DNA from: Dermacentor variabilis
Taxonomy: Eukaryota > Arthropoda > Arachnida > Ixodida > Ixodidae
DNA length: 64,000 nucleotides
Assembly: GCF_050947875.1 (NCBI RefSeq)
Contig: NC_134572.1
Coordinates: forward strand, 130,942,105-131,006,104
Reading direction: 5' to 3'
The notes beneath the pieces are model-generated. The model worked only from the letters and a program-made list of their open reading frames with translations. It was not told where the DNA came from and did not search any database. Shown piece after piece: positions 25,160-37,171 of this stretch. Position numbers and translations under genes: made by a program. Each line of letters begins with the position of its first letter. Position 1 is the stretch's first letter.

Positions 25160-25345
25160 AAAAGGAAAATGAGACATCCACCAAATCGTAGCGATTGCTA
25201 CAAAGGAAACCCATACGTGTTCCTCGAAAGAAAAGTCTTGCAGTTGAAGAAATATTCATCCTGGCCCGGGACTCGAACACGGGACCACTGAATTTGCGGG
25301 ACAGGCACTCAACTTTGCTTCGAGTTTTTGATGAACTAGACTTTG
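25160..25345 (-). mobile_element. SINE, minus-strand member of an inverted pair
   Basis: Reverse complement of the SINE type at 25361-25548. The minus strand shows the B-box region GTGTTCGAGTCCCGGGCCAG, then the shared body (TTTCTTTCGAGG, GTTTCCTTTGTAGCAATCG, GGTGGATGTCTCATTTTCC). The A-box end is diverged. It faces its partner head to head, about 15 bases apart. Confidence 0.7.
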
Positions 25346-25360
25346 CCTAACCATCTGCTA

Positions 25361-25548
25361 GCCGCCTGGTTAGCTCAGATGGCAGAGCGGCTGCCCCGGA
25401 ATGGCGGTGGTCCCGGGTTCGAGTTCCGGACCAGGACGAATTTTGCTTCATCTGCGAGGGTTTTCTTTCAAGATACCCATATACGTTTCCTTTGTAGCGA
25501 ATGCTACGATTGGGTGGATGTCTCATTTTTCCTGTATTGATAACTTTT
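25361..25548 (+). mobile_element. tRNA-derived SINE, plus-strand member of an inverted pair
   Basis: The head (25364-25436) folds as a tRNA: an acceptor stem (mismatch at position 1), the D-arm in TAGCTCAGATGG (A box, 25371-25382), an anticodon-like arm CTGCC/GGCGG with a 7-base loop, and a T-arm with B box GGTTCGAGTTCC (25416-25427). The body ends near a TTGATAACTTTTC stretch. The loop lacks the usual T33, no CCA is coded and a SINE body follows, so it is a retroposon rather than a working tRNA gene. Confidence 0.7.
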
Positions 25549-26510
25549 CTTCACCTTGAGGGTTTCCGCAGCATTATTACAGCATTCAGCTTTCTTGTTC
25601 GTCATTCCATGAGTAGTGATACATTTCCTCGTGAATTGTGCTGATTTTGGTGGCAACGGTACGACTCTGAGTGAAGAGAAATATGTATTTATTATCTGCA
25701 CTTATGGAGAAATGTTTTCTATATAAAGGAATATTATACTAATGGAAGCTCGAGGAAAGAACGAATAAAAAATCCCTGCACATGGCATGTTATCAGGTTA
25801 CTTCTCGCGGGAGAGGAGTAGCAGGAGCATCGCACTGCTTTTGTTGTTTTCTTTTTTGTTTTTATGGTACTATCTTTGAGAACTATCTACAGTTTCACAT
25901 TGAATTGCCACCGCCATCACCCCACATTTTTAAACTTCACACACCGACGCAAACAGATTTAAACTGCACTGCATGCCTGGGCTATCAGCCCATATTTTTC
26001 GACTACACTGTCGCTGAAATCGGCTGGTGAACGATGCTGGATGCTTACATACCCATAACGGAAAACTGAGTGTTTTAAAAAACTCAATAGTCCCGTAGTT
26101 GGAACATAAGTTGAACTCTACTCTCACATGCATCTCCAGTAGATGCTATATCATATCTTCAATTGTCATACAATTTCAGATTTTCGTTCTAACAGTGACA
26201 CAATCCTGTATGAACAGAGCGACGTTCGAGCGTCTTATCGTGCCTTCGTTCTTCTGGGCGGTGGTTATTGCAGCTACATGAAATCCTCATTGCGCAATAA
26301 ACAAAGATCATCTGTGGTGAACGAGATTCTATTTAAAAGAAAATAGCGAAGGAATAGAAAAGATATTCAAACAGCGAGGCGAAAATGCTTTTGTCGTTAC
26401 TTTTGTGACAATGAGCCCGTACAGCTCCGCCAATGAATGCTACTCGGGCTCGAAGTAAATTGATTCCAACTTTTTTATAGCATGAGATTTTTCATTATTT
26501 GTGCTCGTTA
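25549..26510. other. Unassigned sequence
   Basis: No gene or repeat family recognised. Short frames at 25782-26030 and 26143-26346 lack motifs. Confidence 0.4.
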
Positions 26511-26985
26511 TTGGAATGGAAACACGCCGTCGTGGTCATGATACCCAAGCCGGGCGAGAAACTACTGATCGAGAATCTCAGGCCGATCTCGCTCACGTCG
26601 TGCCTGGGAAAACTGTATGAGAGGATAGTCACCAGAAGGATCCAGCTGCACCTGGAGAACGGGAGGTGGTACCCTGACAGCATGTATGGCTTCAGGGCCA
26701 ACCTATCGACGCAGTACGTCCTCCTACAACTCAAAGAGGAGGTACTCGACACAATCCCCAAGGCGGGTGAAAACGTTGTGATGGCGCTCGACATACATCA
26801 ACTGGCGCCTTCGACAACGTCAGCCACGCGGCCATAAAGGAGGGCCTGAACAACACCAACTGCGAAAGGAAAGTACACGACTACGTCAAGGACTTCCTAA
26901 CCGACAGAACGGCAATGGTAGGGCTGGGAGGGTTGAGAAGCGACACCTTCTCCACACCGTGTAAAGGCACACCCCACGGCACAGA
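26511..26985 (+). pseudogene. LINE reverse transcriptase fragment
   Basis: The frame from 26511 reads EWKHAVVVMIPKPGEK, then ENLRPISLTSCLGKLYERIV (RT fingers), YGFRANLSTQYVLLQLKEE and MALDI, the start of motif A. A small insertion near 26795-26806 shifts the frame; the next frame carries AFDNVSHAAIKEGL and ends at KGTPHGT, the start of motif B. Both ends are cut off, leaving only the N-terminal half of the palm. It belongs to a LINE group like the minus-strand relic at 43-45 kb rather than the 922-3180 family. No flanking repeats seen. Confidence 0.8.
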
Positions 26986-29900
26986 TATACAATACTACCT
27001 CAAATATATTTAGTTGTTCTTTGTATGTCATTATTTTAGCCTGATTCGGGCTACTCTTTATCTTGATTCGCATTCCGCATAGCTTTCTTGTCTTTTAAAG
27101 AAATCTGTTTACGAATTGGTATTGTTCATTTTTCGAAGTACAAAAAAACATAGGTAAAATGGTTTTATATTGGCTTGCAGGGGCACTAACTTCGCAGCAG
27201 ATGCCCCTTTCCACCCACAGGCACTGGGGTCAACGAGTACACCTTGAAAGACGGTCATTCGAAATAGCGAAACCGCCTCTTTTGTCGTCAAGGCCACTGA
27301 TGCCAAGTTTCTAATTGCAACATCAAGCATTCCACTGCTTAAACTTTCAACCGCAGACGATACTCGTGCAGATGACTGCGAAATTGCTACAACGGTGAGG
27401 AAACCGGTAAATGGCATTGACCTCTAAAGCTTTCGGTGGAATAGAGCGAAAAGAAAAAAAATTTTAGTGAGTAGTTTTGGTGCACTCTTCTTCCTGTCTC
27501 CAGCTACAGCTATTTGTAGCCGCTTCTGTACTTGTGTCCTAGCAATAGGAATTGAGCTATGCATTCCAACAAGCGTCGCTCTCTCAATATTTAGAAGACG
27601 CTTATAAATTGTAGTATGATTCAGAAGTAAATCTGGGAAAAGTAGAAGTGAATTTTCTGGCTATGTTATAGGTTACCTACTACTTGCAGATAAGTAACGT
27701 TTGGCTTCGGCGATATTGAGAACATGCTATGAAGGCTGAAAAACGTATGCTATCAAGTCGATGTAAATGCGTTGTCTATAGTTCACAGGGATTTGGTGGG
27801 AGTAGCATTTTAAGTCAGCGATCTTGCGTAAAATGTATTCTTTCTTCTTTTTACTTTCTTTAAAGCAAGGTGTTCTTTTGATGACTGCATAAAACGCGCT
27901 GCATTGAGGGTTGTTACGATTTTTTTTTTCAAGTTTTAACAGTGTCCTGTGTCCCCTTAATCAGTATTATGCTCGTACGGTAATAAGTAAAACGTATATT
28001 CAGACGATACTCGAAACTATATATTGCTGGCGCGCGGTTCTATACACACCGGCTTTGAAAAACATCCATCTGTGAGTCGATGCAGAGCAACACCCCTGAA
28101 CGATCGTTACTGTGAGTAGCAACGCCACATCTACGTACCCGAGGTGATGCATCAGTGTCTGCGACATCAATCTGCTCAAATAGAAATCGCAGGTTTGATT
28201 TTTGGCCACGTCCATGGCATTCACTCGGGATAGTAATGCGGAAACCCTTTTTTCTACCGTTTTCTTTTTCGGGAGACGCTAATGCCAACAAAGCTCTCGA
28301 AATTTACCGCAACGCTATTCTGCGCAATCCTTCATAGCAGACTGTATTTGCGTTGCTTTCACCACTGATAAGTCTAGATTCTGCAGTGTGTGTTCTGTCG
28401 TAAGATATCGAAGTTTTACCAAATTTTAACGAAGTAGAGGGTTTGGTTCTGGTAGCCAAACTTTCCGTTTTGTGGTAGTTAATATAGTAGATGAGTTGTA
28501 TGTAATGAAATTGATGCAGGTGTTTTTAGAACCGCGCCAGACGACTTCAATATCTGCATAAAAGTTGAGAACAAGATAAGCATTCAGCTCTTCCACGCGG
28601 CTTGCGAATGAACGTGTGGGACTTTTTCATTGGCGCCCTACGTTTTTCATAGCGCTGTGACTTTCATTGAGCTCAGCACTGTTTTTACCAATAAGCATGA
28701 ATAACAGAAGTGCGCTGTTTTGTTATTTACTTACAGTTTCGTGTACGTGGGACTTCATGTGCAGCAAATGACATTTGACGTTAAATCGAGACAACCAAGA
28801 TGTCATTCAGAAGACCTCACACCAGGTGACCAAGATATAGCAGCTTAGATGGGATAGGAAGGGGCAGGAAATTGACCTGTGGCTTTGTAGGCTGTCGGGG
28901 GTTGGTGCATTATGGGTTCAAAAAACAAAGGTGTAAAAAGATTAGTGTTCTGCAGGATTACACACACCACTGTTAAAAGCACATTTGCAGTGTGGAGTAA
29001 ATCACTTATAGTTTTGCGTTTTATTCCACGCACTATTGCAATATGTACGGATCAAACTGCAGTCATGCTATATTTCATAATTTCTTCGGCCGCATGTTTT
29101 TCTGGAAGTATTCAACTTGTAGGTTTGCAAACTGATTAGGCGGTCTAAAGTCTTCTGTTTAAGCTGCGAGAATCAGTAACATCCAGTCCACAAACACTTT
29201 AGCTGGTGTCCTATGAATTACAGTAATGTTAGCAGGCTTGCGCGTTTGCTTTTTTCGTAAGCCCAGAGTATATGTATATACGCGTGTTACAATATGATCC
29301 GCTGTCACGTTGGTCGGCCAAAAATTTCGGTGAATTGCATTTTCCGCGTACAAGTTTAGTTCGTTGAATACTTTCTTTCATTCTGTTAGGTACCTGCTAC
29401 TGCTCTTACCTCTCCGTCTTTCCTCGAGTTATAATCTATCTCCCTTTCTCTGCAGCTTAGATCCATAGAATCGGGAATTACCCAAATGGATCGCATCTAA
29501 TTCCCCCGTTTAGAATGCTTCCGTCAAATATTTATAATATTATGGTCGATAAAACACATATCCAAAAATAGCCTAATCTCTTCATTTTTTTTCTCATCCA
29601 TGGAGCCCCTAGACGCCTTAACACTTGTTCCTTTTTGTCTTGAAAAAAAAAATATCATTCTTCTTCTTTCTTCCTAGCAATCCTACCATTTTGGCTAGCG
29701 CAACTTCAAAATGAGGCCCATTGAACTGGTAACATTTGCCTAACTATGTCTATGCAACAGCCACAAGAATAAAAACTGTAGAAGCGGCAGTGAGTGGAAA
29801 ATTTGTGGAAGCTTGAAGAAAGAAGAAATGTGCGGAAGAAGGAAGATGTTAGTCTCTTGCGGTGTTTCTCTGCTTTCAAACTTACGATTTCATATCAGCA

Positions 29901-30092
29901 GCGCAAGCAAGAATTGATGTCGCGCAGAATTGCTTGCGACATCTGCTTGTACACGCTTGCTGCACCCGCACGTGCGTATTCAGAGAACAATCACCACTGC
30001 CTGCTTCAAGTTAACGGTATAAGAGCGACGACTAAAAAAAACAGCGAGGCTTCAGACATCAAAGTGCTTCCAAACAAAATCAATACCCCGAT
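26986..30092. other. Unassigned sequence
   Basis: About 3.1 kb without a recognised feature. Frames at 27109-27417 (minus, 102 codons) and 29794-30159 (plus, 121 codons) have no known domain. Confidence 0.4.
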
Positions 30093-30142
30093 CATTTCGC
30101 ATTTGATGCGAAATGAGCTAGTTTCCGTGGAATGGAAACTAG
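30093..30142. repeat. Two adjacent short hairpins
   Basis: CATTTCGCAT and its complement (30093-30102 and 30106-30115, 3-base loop) are followed two bases later by CTAGTTTCC and its complement (30118-30126 and 30134-30142, 7-base loop). Both stems are perfect. Confidence 0.55.
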
Positions 30143-30929
30143 TTCTTGGAAACAGGTAAGAGTGATGGAATGGGTACGAGTTAAATACGGTGAGCGTAAC
30201 TGAAATGAAGACAGCTAAGCTGCAGGGCTTTAGCATAAAGATTGAAAAACAGACTAACAGTTTTTCTTAGCGCTTGTGCTTTCGTAAGTAATGGAGCACA
30301 TTTTGAATGCTATGTTCGATGCCAAACCTAGGTGTAACTTATTTTAGTATGACATTGACCTATCGAGAGAATACAGTAAAGTAATGTATTCCAAAGAATT
30401 AAGGCAGATAAAAAGCATTCTTCAGCTCATAGTTAAATCATTTTTGTTTTCCAAAGAAAAGGTATAACTATAGCGCATTTACGTGGCGGGTGTCTTTGTC
30501 TTTACCTCGCGATGTCCCCTTCCTCTTCCTCCCGTAAATTGGCCGCCATAAATCGTGGTTTGAACAGACACTCAGAAGTGCTCCCACAAGGTAGAGGAAT
30601 AATTTTCGTCCGTGCGTGGCAACCTGCCTTGTTCATTTTACGAGGTTACGGTCAGTCACCTGTATCAACTTTAATGCAAAAGATTGCTCCACACGATGTC
30701 ATAACACTTATTCAGGCTTATTCGAGAGCGTCAGCGATTTTCTTCCAGTGTCCTGTGTGAAATGCGCACATTTACGATGAATAAATACTTTGCACGAAAG
30801 GTCGACTATAGCATCAAGATTACCTGAAAGAATTGAGGTTTCGACTATTGCATTTTCGGTAACGTGTTCTTCAGGGGTGCCACACAATGAAGCGCATGTT
30901 AAGCAAATACTTTTCAATACGACGACGGC
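30143..30929. other. Unassigned sequence
   Basis: No recognised gene or repeat. The 82-codon frame at 30512-30760 has no known domain. Confidence 0.4.
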
Positions 30930-31985
30930 GGATACGTCCCGCATGCGTTTTTACAATTGCTAGTAGGTATAGCTGGGCGTGGCGCGTTTGACAGCGCTCG
31001 GCGTTTCTGCGTAGGCGCGAGTAAGAGCGGGCGCGCGAGAGAAAATCTCGAGACTTTTGCACCTTGAATATATGACAGCCTAGGCACTACGGAGGAGGTT
31101 TCTGAGAGCGCGTTGTATTCGTTTGTGCCCTAGACATGCCGGCATTGCGGAGTGCGGTCGAGTTGGTTTATACGCTCCGCCGCTGGGTGCTCGCGCGGTG
31201 AGGCAGTGGGCGCGGACGCCGCTTGGTGATCGCTGTGTCTGAAGGGCCAATGTTCTGACTGGTGTTGTGTAAGTCGCGGGTCGCTTTTTTTCGTCGCGAC
31301 GGTAGACCGGATTTTTTACAAGCACTGCTCCAGGAGGGCTCATGTAACCGGCAAACGGAGGCCTCAGGAGAGCACCGGAGGTTATATTAAAGCAGGCGGC
31401 GCAGGATCTACGATGCACCCAACCGGTAGCGGGGGGATCAAACCTGGAAGCCGGGCGGCCCGTGGGTTGGGGCCGCAGAGGCCGAAGCGTGCCAGGGGGT
31501 GTTCGCATAAAAAACTGGCTGTCCGCTATCGCGGACAGCCGATATTATACTCCCCTGGCACGCGCAGGCCTCTGCGAGCCCCAACCCACGGACCAATCCG
31601 GCTTCTAGCCTTGATGTCCCCGTTGCCGCTTTGGGGTCCTGGAGGCACCGCCAATAATGCGAAATAATGACACGTTGCTTTCATTAGTAAAAACATGATC
31701 GAATAAATATAATTGCGTGGAGCCGCCAACTTGCGATGCTTAGTTCAGCACTACCGCGACCCGTGACTTCTGCCGGCACGCCTAGGGACAAGAGCATACA
31801 ACGCACGCCAAGAAACTCCTCCGTAGTACCTAGGCAGAGTCGTATTTTCAAGGAGCAAAACTCCCCACATTTCCTCTCTCGCACCCGCTCTTATCGCGCA
31901 TGCGCGCAAACGTCCGTCGTTTCCGCAAGTGCCACGCCCCGCTGTGCCCACTAGTAATTGGAAATACGCGTCCCGGATCTGCAAT
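30930..31985. mobile_element. Large fold-back element D, about 1.05 kb
   Basis: Successive inverted blocks share roughly one centre. Outermost are GATACGTCCCG-ACAATTGCTAGTAGG (30931-30975) and its complement near 31940-31981. Next is CCTAGGCACTACGGAGGAGG (31079-31098) with 31815-31834. Then comes CGTGGGTTGGGG-CGCAGAGGCC (31461-31483) with 31567-31590. Innermost is GGCTGTCCGC (31517-31526) with 31531-31540, closed by a TATC loop. The left arm has about 140 bp extra between 31180 and 31430. GC content is well above the surroundings. Overlapping open frames are palindrome shadows. No transposase is visible. Confidence 0.7.
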
Positions 31986-33124
31986 TGTTCTGCATCACTG
32001 ATAAACAAATGGATCAATCAAACAATGCTGTTTTATGCTGGGGTGTGAACTTCCCTGGGCCATTTGACAGCCGTGATACACCGGCCAAAAGTGGAAAGGA
32101 GTACGTGAATCTTTATTTATCTCTCTTTCCCACTCTAAACAGGGCAGTAAACCTGGTGCTGACTACGGTGTTTACAGGTGCGTGTACCTATGAACACATT
32201 GTGACGCTTTACACATTGAGACACTACGTTTCTCGTTTTCCGGCCAATGTGCTACAGCGAGGTGCAGCTTACCTTCGACGATTCCCTCACCTTACCTTCG
32301 ACGATTAGTCTGTCACAATAGGTAAATACTTGGGAGGCTTCGAGAATGGTTGAAGAAGTCAATATTCCTTATTCTAACGCTCCGTTTATCAAAGACAGCC
32401 TATGCCGCCTTCCAACTTATTACGTCGCTACATAGTTGTTATTGAGGACATAGACGCCTGCGCTGTCAAACGGAAAAGTGGGAGTATCACAAAAGCTTTT
32501 CAAGTAAATGACGGTGGTGCGTGGTGAGTCTTAGAATAAGTGTCAAATGAGCACCAGGTTGGACATTCGATACAGCGGAAAAGGAAGACCGCACGTGGAA
32601 TGTGGTCGTGGGAAGAGACTGAAACGAAGATATCGAAAGTAAAGAAGGTGATGTTGAGGGAACTTGAATGCTGGTGAGTGTGCCAGCATTATACGCCATA
32701 TAACATAAAACCCTACAATAACGAGCCATACGAGGTCCATCAGACACTTTCCGTCCTTCAACTGTCATCAATTAGTAATACAGAGTTAATTTTCCACCAA
32801 GTGGGCCATTGCTCCTGTTCATTTATCCGTCATATATCGTCGGACAATGCAATTCAGTTTATTTATTTCTTATACAAGAAACAAGCGCAACAGCTAAAGG
32901 CCACGTCGCCTGACAGAGGCGCTTGCTCCTGTTAACGTTTGGCATACTGGTACATTTCTCATTCCATACAGGCATGTTTACTCGCATTGTACGCACATTT
33001 TGTTAGATATTTTCTTGATGGACCTTGCATGATAAAAATTATTGACATAAGTTTTACATCCGGTATCCTTGAAAAGCAACACAAACCAATACATATTTCA
33101 AAACTACATTCTTTGACCAGGATT
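31986..33124. other. Unassigned sequence
   Basis: No gene or repeat family recognised. A 116-codon frame (31958-32308) that starts inside fold-back element D shows no known domain. Confidence 0.4.
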
Positions 33125-33197
33125 GCAGTACAGTACAGTACATTACATTCATTGTAGGATGTACATTGTACATTGTAGTACATTCATTGTAGGAAAT
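33125..33197. repeat. Local TACATT-rich direct repeats
   Basis: TACATTCATTGTAGGA-type units occur twice (about 33141-33158 and 33179-33194), with GTACA repeats between and before them. Confidence 0.65.
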
Positions 33198-33249
33198 GAC
33201 ATGATTTAACAAAATGTTTTCATATACTGTTTAAATTGGGGCGCATAAA

Positions 33250-33522
33250 AATCTATTTCTGGCTCAACAATATAAAATCGTCGGGGTATTTGATAGTCTC
33301 GGTCGTGACGTCCCTAATTTGTGCGGTTGAAGGGTGGTGTTCTCCGAACGAACACTTTTCTGCACAAAGGCCACTATCCCGCCACCGCGTGCACGGGTTG
33401 TGTTTAGTCCGTCGTGCGTGTAATGCTTGAGCCATAAAGGAGGGTCGGCATCAAATTACCATGTTTCATTAAAAAGCAAGACGTAAAATGGAGCACCGAT
33501 CTGTCTGGATAATTCATCTATG
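33250..33522 (-). pseudogene. LINE endonuclease (APE-type) fragment
   Basis: On the minus strand, pieces of a LINE exonuclease/endonuclease/phosphatase domain are readable. ELSRQIGAPFYVLLFNETW contains the ETW block with the catalytic glutamate. A TAA stop (33456-33458) follows immediately, then LKHYTHDGLNTTRARGGGIV and AFVQKSVRSEN. The domain nicks the chromosomal target in intact LINEs. The piece is truncated on both sides and unrelated in orientation to the RNase H relic next to it. Confidence 0.65.
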
Positions 33523-33629
33523 TTATAGAACTTATTCCTTATACTTTGGACGTTTAAATGAAAAATTGAAAGATGCTTTTGAAAAGTGAAAAATTTTTTT
33601 AGAAATCAACCGTGACCATAATATATGTA

Positions 33630-34055
33630 TTATTAGTTGTCGATGGAATCCATTACCGAACAGCAGTTACGGCTGTTACTGACATAGCGAAAGCAAAACC
33701 TAGAAAGTGGGTCATTTTTAGGACTCCAAGGCAGCCCTTCGAAGTGTTCAGTCAGCCTTACGACGCAAGATCCATTCACAACTGGTGTTTGAAACTAGAG
33801 AAGAGCTCCCTCCATGAACCCCTTATGAAGGCAAATAACAGCTTCCAATGTTTTCCGGAGCACTGTGGCATTGCCGGAAATGACCTTGCTGATGACGCCG
33901 CCCGGTCAGCCCATAGAGGAACGCAGACAATTCCAATTACTTTGTCAACGACAGACGCTGTGAAGCGGGTTCGTTTACTTGCTCAAGAAAGGGCCCAAAC
34001 TTCGTGGAACACCCTGATTTTCTCAAACTGTCGACTCAGCGGCAACTATCTGAAT
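33630..34055 (+). pseudogene. LINE RNase H relic
   Basis: The open frame 33612-34058 contains PEHCGIAGNDLADDAARSAH, close to SHCGIMGNEHADAAARSAH of the LINE at 922-3180, followed by TTDAVKRVRLLAQE and WNTLIF. Upstream, KPRKWVIF should continue as a TDSKAAL block. That block is present but one frame over (GACTCCAAGGCAGCC near 33723), so the frame has shifted and a catalytic Asp is lost in the open frame. The sequence from 33780 to 33840 is compressed. An old fragment of the same LINE family. Confidence 0.75.
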
Positions 34056-34059
34056 TAAT

Positions 34060-35019
34060 CGGAAAGGGTGTATATAACAGCTGCAGGTGTAAAACAACAC
34101 AAAAGGGTTAGCATGAAACGTAGAAACAACTTTCTCGCGATATGCATGCATATTTTCATCTCTACCGGAGAGGAACCCTCAGCAGCCATGTCTATGGAAC
34201 GTTAGAAAGCTGCAAAAATTATCTATGTGGGGGAGTGAGGGCATCAATCATAAAAGTAGGCAAGCATCGCACGAAAAGTACTCAGCTGCGCTTGCACACT
34301 GGACAAAAACATATGGCGAAGAGCTTTGGCAGAATTGTTTGCCTTTCCTCTTTAAAAGAAGGAAATCGCTCGAGGCATTAAGAATAAGGTAAACACCTGC
34401 GAGTGCGAGACCGCAGCATACGACGTATCGCCGTCGCTTTCAGGTACATTCAGATAGGAAAGTAAACAACATGCGCATTGCATAATGCCAGCGCAAACAG
34501 AGCAAGCGCGGCGAACAAGAACGCGATGGATCAAAAATAGCTGTACCGCGTTCAGGTAATCTTTTCCAGTCGACAAAAAAGCATTAGAATGAAGTACACA
34601 AACGATTGTGTCTTGCAGCACATAGTCGGTCGGCTTTTTGCTTACTTATTCATTCGGCCATTTTTCTGCGCATGTATTTGCCACAAGCCTGAGGAGGTAG
34701 ATCAAAATGATTCATTGTTGAAAACCATTTAGGATACGGTGGGGAAACACTCGATCACTTTGCTGCTGTTATTTTTTCTAGTGGTTGTTGTCTTGGAGTT
34801 TCTAAAGCAGGGAGACATCCATGTTCTCTTTTCACCCTAAACTACATCGAAGCAAAGAGGAAGAAAGTTGGGGCATTTTTTATAGCAAAATTTTCTTCCC
34901 ATGCCTGAGGAAGTGTAATCCTTCAATTTATTACGTCCGTTTGTTTTTACTTAGGCCTGCTACGTCATCTCTCCTTAGCACGCCCTGTAAGTCTTGTACT
35001 AAAAAATTTAAGAACTGAT
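34060..35019. other. Unassigned sequence
   Basis: No gene recognised. Frames at 34142-34381 (plus) and 34352-34621 (minus) lack known domains. Confidence 0.4.
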
Positions 35020-35141
35020 CAGAAGCTTTTCTTTCAGGTAGAAAGAGGTGGGCTAGGAGGAGGACCAGGAAAAGAAAGAACGAAAAGCAGGGACGCCGAT
35101 ATGACGCGCGTCCGGTTTGCTTTCCTATGCGATGCAAGGGG
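35020..35141 (-). mobile_element. LINE 3' UTR, minus strand, first half (interrupted)
   Basis: The minus strand resembles the 3' UTR of the 922-3180 LINE: GCATAGGAAAGCAAACCGGA, CGTCCCTGC and CTAGCCCACCTC in the same order (compare GGGTAGCAAACCGGACG near 3112-3129). The match stops at the TTAA of the inserted element, and sequence consistent with the same LINE resumes at 35878. Confidence 0.55.
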
Positions 35142-35877
35142 GTTAAGAGGAAAGTTTAGCATAGGCCCTACTGCGATGGCACATATTCAAATGCGTGTAA
35201 AACGCGGAAACGCTTTTTTGAGATAACTACTGGGCCGATTTGAATTGAATTTTGGTGCATCTGAGAAGTAAAGTTAAATTGTAGGGACCCTTCAAGCAGA
35301 ATTTCGATTTAGAACTGATTTAGAAAGAATTTTAAGAAATTGGTAAGGTTAGGAAAATAGAATCCCGAAAATTACAAATTCGTGTATACGCACCAAGAAC
35401 CGATATCGCAGTTCCGTATGTTGCATCGCTTACAGCATTTAAAGCGCACAAATTTGATACGTCAATTAATATCTTACGTGAAGTTGTTATATTGTATACA
35501 AGGGTTTCGCAAAAGTCCTACTCATATATTAGTGATAAACTTGATGGCTATGTATAATACATCAATTTTTTCCGCTTTGTATGTACTATCATATGTAATT
35601 TACTGAATTAAGATATAGTTTTTCATTGCTGAGTTACAGAGCAGTAAGCTTGATAACTTCGTTTCGGAAAAGTTAGATATTTTTGCCAATTTTTATTATA
35701 ATACGGACTACCTAAATAAGAAATTCCCAACCAGAAGTCGCTAGATTTTAAGTTTTCTTCTAAATGCAGCCAACCTCCTCAAATTTGGTGCAGTGGTTGC
35801 CGAGAAAAATGATTTATCTTTTCTTATGTATTTATATATGCGCTCCCCAGCTCAATCTCCCTCTTAAAGTACGAAAA
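35142..35877 (+). mobile_element. TTAA-flanked MITE, copy 1 (piggyBac-like)
   Basis: A 728-bp unit (35146-35873) between TTAA (35142-35145) and TTAA (35874-35877). The ends are inverted: GAGGAAAGTTTAGC on the left, and GAGGGAGATTGAGC read inward from the right. Just inside, the left end carries ATTCAAATGCGTGTAAAACG and GAGATAACTACTGGGCCGAT. Both align with the right end of the second copy at 56740-57463 in reverse. TTAA duplication is the mark of piggyBac transposons; no transposase is encoded, so this is a non-autonomous member by inference. It sits inside a LINE 3' region. Confidence 0.75.
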
Positions 35878-36080
35878 TAAAGGAGAGAGAGAGAGGGAGG
35901 AAGCTACCATCGCGGCGAACGTGTGCGATTGTCCATCACTTCACGCCCGTGTGCGACGTGTGGGGACATGGTCCAAGAATCTTTACCTCTCAACATGGTC
36001 TGCAGTCTCTTCGGTTGAACACGCTTCGAAGAATATCGCATTCGATGTCGCAATTTTTGTTTTCTCGTGATAGTAATGTA
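35878..36080 (-). mobile_element. LINE region, minus strand, continued after the TTAA element
   Basis: Contains GGAGAGAGAGAGAGGGAGG and then a GC-richer stretch (ATCGCGGCGAACGTGTGCG) that I take as the continuation of the LINE broken at 35141. Removing the TTAA element and one TTAA joins the two parts. The inner boundary is a guess. Confidence 0.4.
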
Positions 36081-36429
36081 CGCTTCTTAGAATAATCAAC
36101 CTCTATGGCAATACTTACGTTTTCTGCCACAGGCAATGTTTAAAAATTCGATAAAGCTTGAAGATGATACGCCCCGTACATCCAACTATATTGTCCACAA
36201 TATATACCGTGCGCCCGCTATACATTCATCATTTGAAACTTGAAGACTAGGTTATTGGCATGTGCAAAAAATGCACTGAATGAGATAAAGGATGAGTGTC
36301 GTTCGACAAGTCACGTGATCTGTCCTGCAGTTCGAGCGTCAGTGGTTGTGCCCCGGACGTTTAGTCTCAAATATTTGATTGAATAACCGGGCAAGGGAAC
36401 AACAGTTCAGGATCGCCAGTCAGCCTCTA
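36081..36429. other. Unassigned sequence
   Basis: Nothing recognised between the two LINE fragments. Confidence 0.4.
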
Positions 36430-37019
36430 TAGTCTGTGAAGGAGTACGTTTACGTAGGTCAAATAATCACAGGGAACCCTGATCATGAGAAGAAAATTCC
36501 TAGAAGAATAAAAATGCGTTCGACCGCATACGGCAGACATTGTCAGCTTTTGACTGGATGCTTACCATTATCATTGGACAGGAAGGTGTATAATCAGTGC
36601 ATTTTACCGGCGCTGACATATGGGGCAGAGACTTCTTTGCTGGCAAAGATGCTTGAGAACAAGTTAAGAACCGCACAAGGAGCGATGAAATGAAGAATGC
36701 TAGGCATATTCTTGAGAGACAGAAAGAGAGTGGTTTGGAGCAGAGAGCAAATGGGTATGGCCGATATTCTAACTGACATTAAGAGAAAAAAATGGCACTG
36801 GGCTGGTCATGTATTGCGCAGGTTAGATAACTGTTGAACAATAAGGGTAACAGAATGAGTCCCAAGAGAAGGGAAGTACAGTAGAGGACGGCAGAAGACT
36901 AGGTGGTGCGATGAAATTAGAAAATTCGCGGGTGCTTGTTGTAATCCGTTGGCGCAGGACAGGGGTAATCGAAGATCGCAGGGGGAGGCTTTCGTCCTGC
37001 AGTACACATAAAATAGGCT
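36430..37019 (+). pseudogene. LINE ORF2 C-terminal relic
   Basis: The frame 36436-36693 reads YVYVGQIITG, KKIPRRIKMRSTAYGRHCQ and YNQCILPALTYGAETSLLAK, the segment after the RT palm in this LINE group. Past the TGA at 36691 the next frames continue with RMLGIFLRDRKR, GMADILTDIKRKKWHWAGHV, LRRLDN, then TRWCDEIRKFAG and GEAFVLQ. The same order is seen at 7770-8260. Stops and frame changes make it dead. A very long ATT tail follows, presumably grown from the LINE 3' terminus. Confidence 0.75.

Positions 37020-37171
<152 letters not shown>

Noticed and set aside
25364..25436. Functional tRNA gene
   Set aside because: It folds like a tRNA, but position 33 is not T, the acceptor has a mismatch and a SINE body follows. 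Its inverted neighbour is of the same repeat family.
31080..31508. 142-codon minus frame
   Set aside because: GC-rich palindrome creates open frames on both strands; no known motif.
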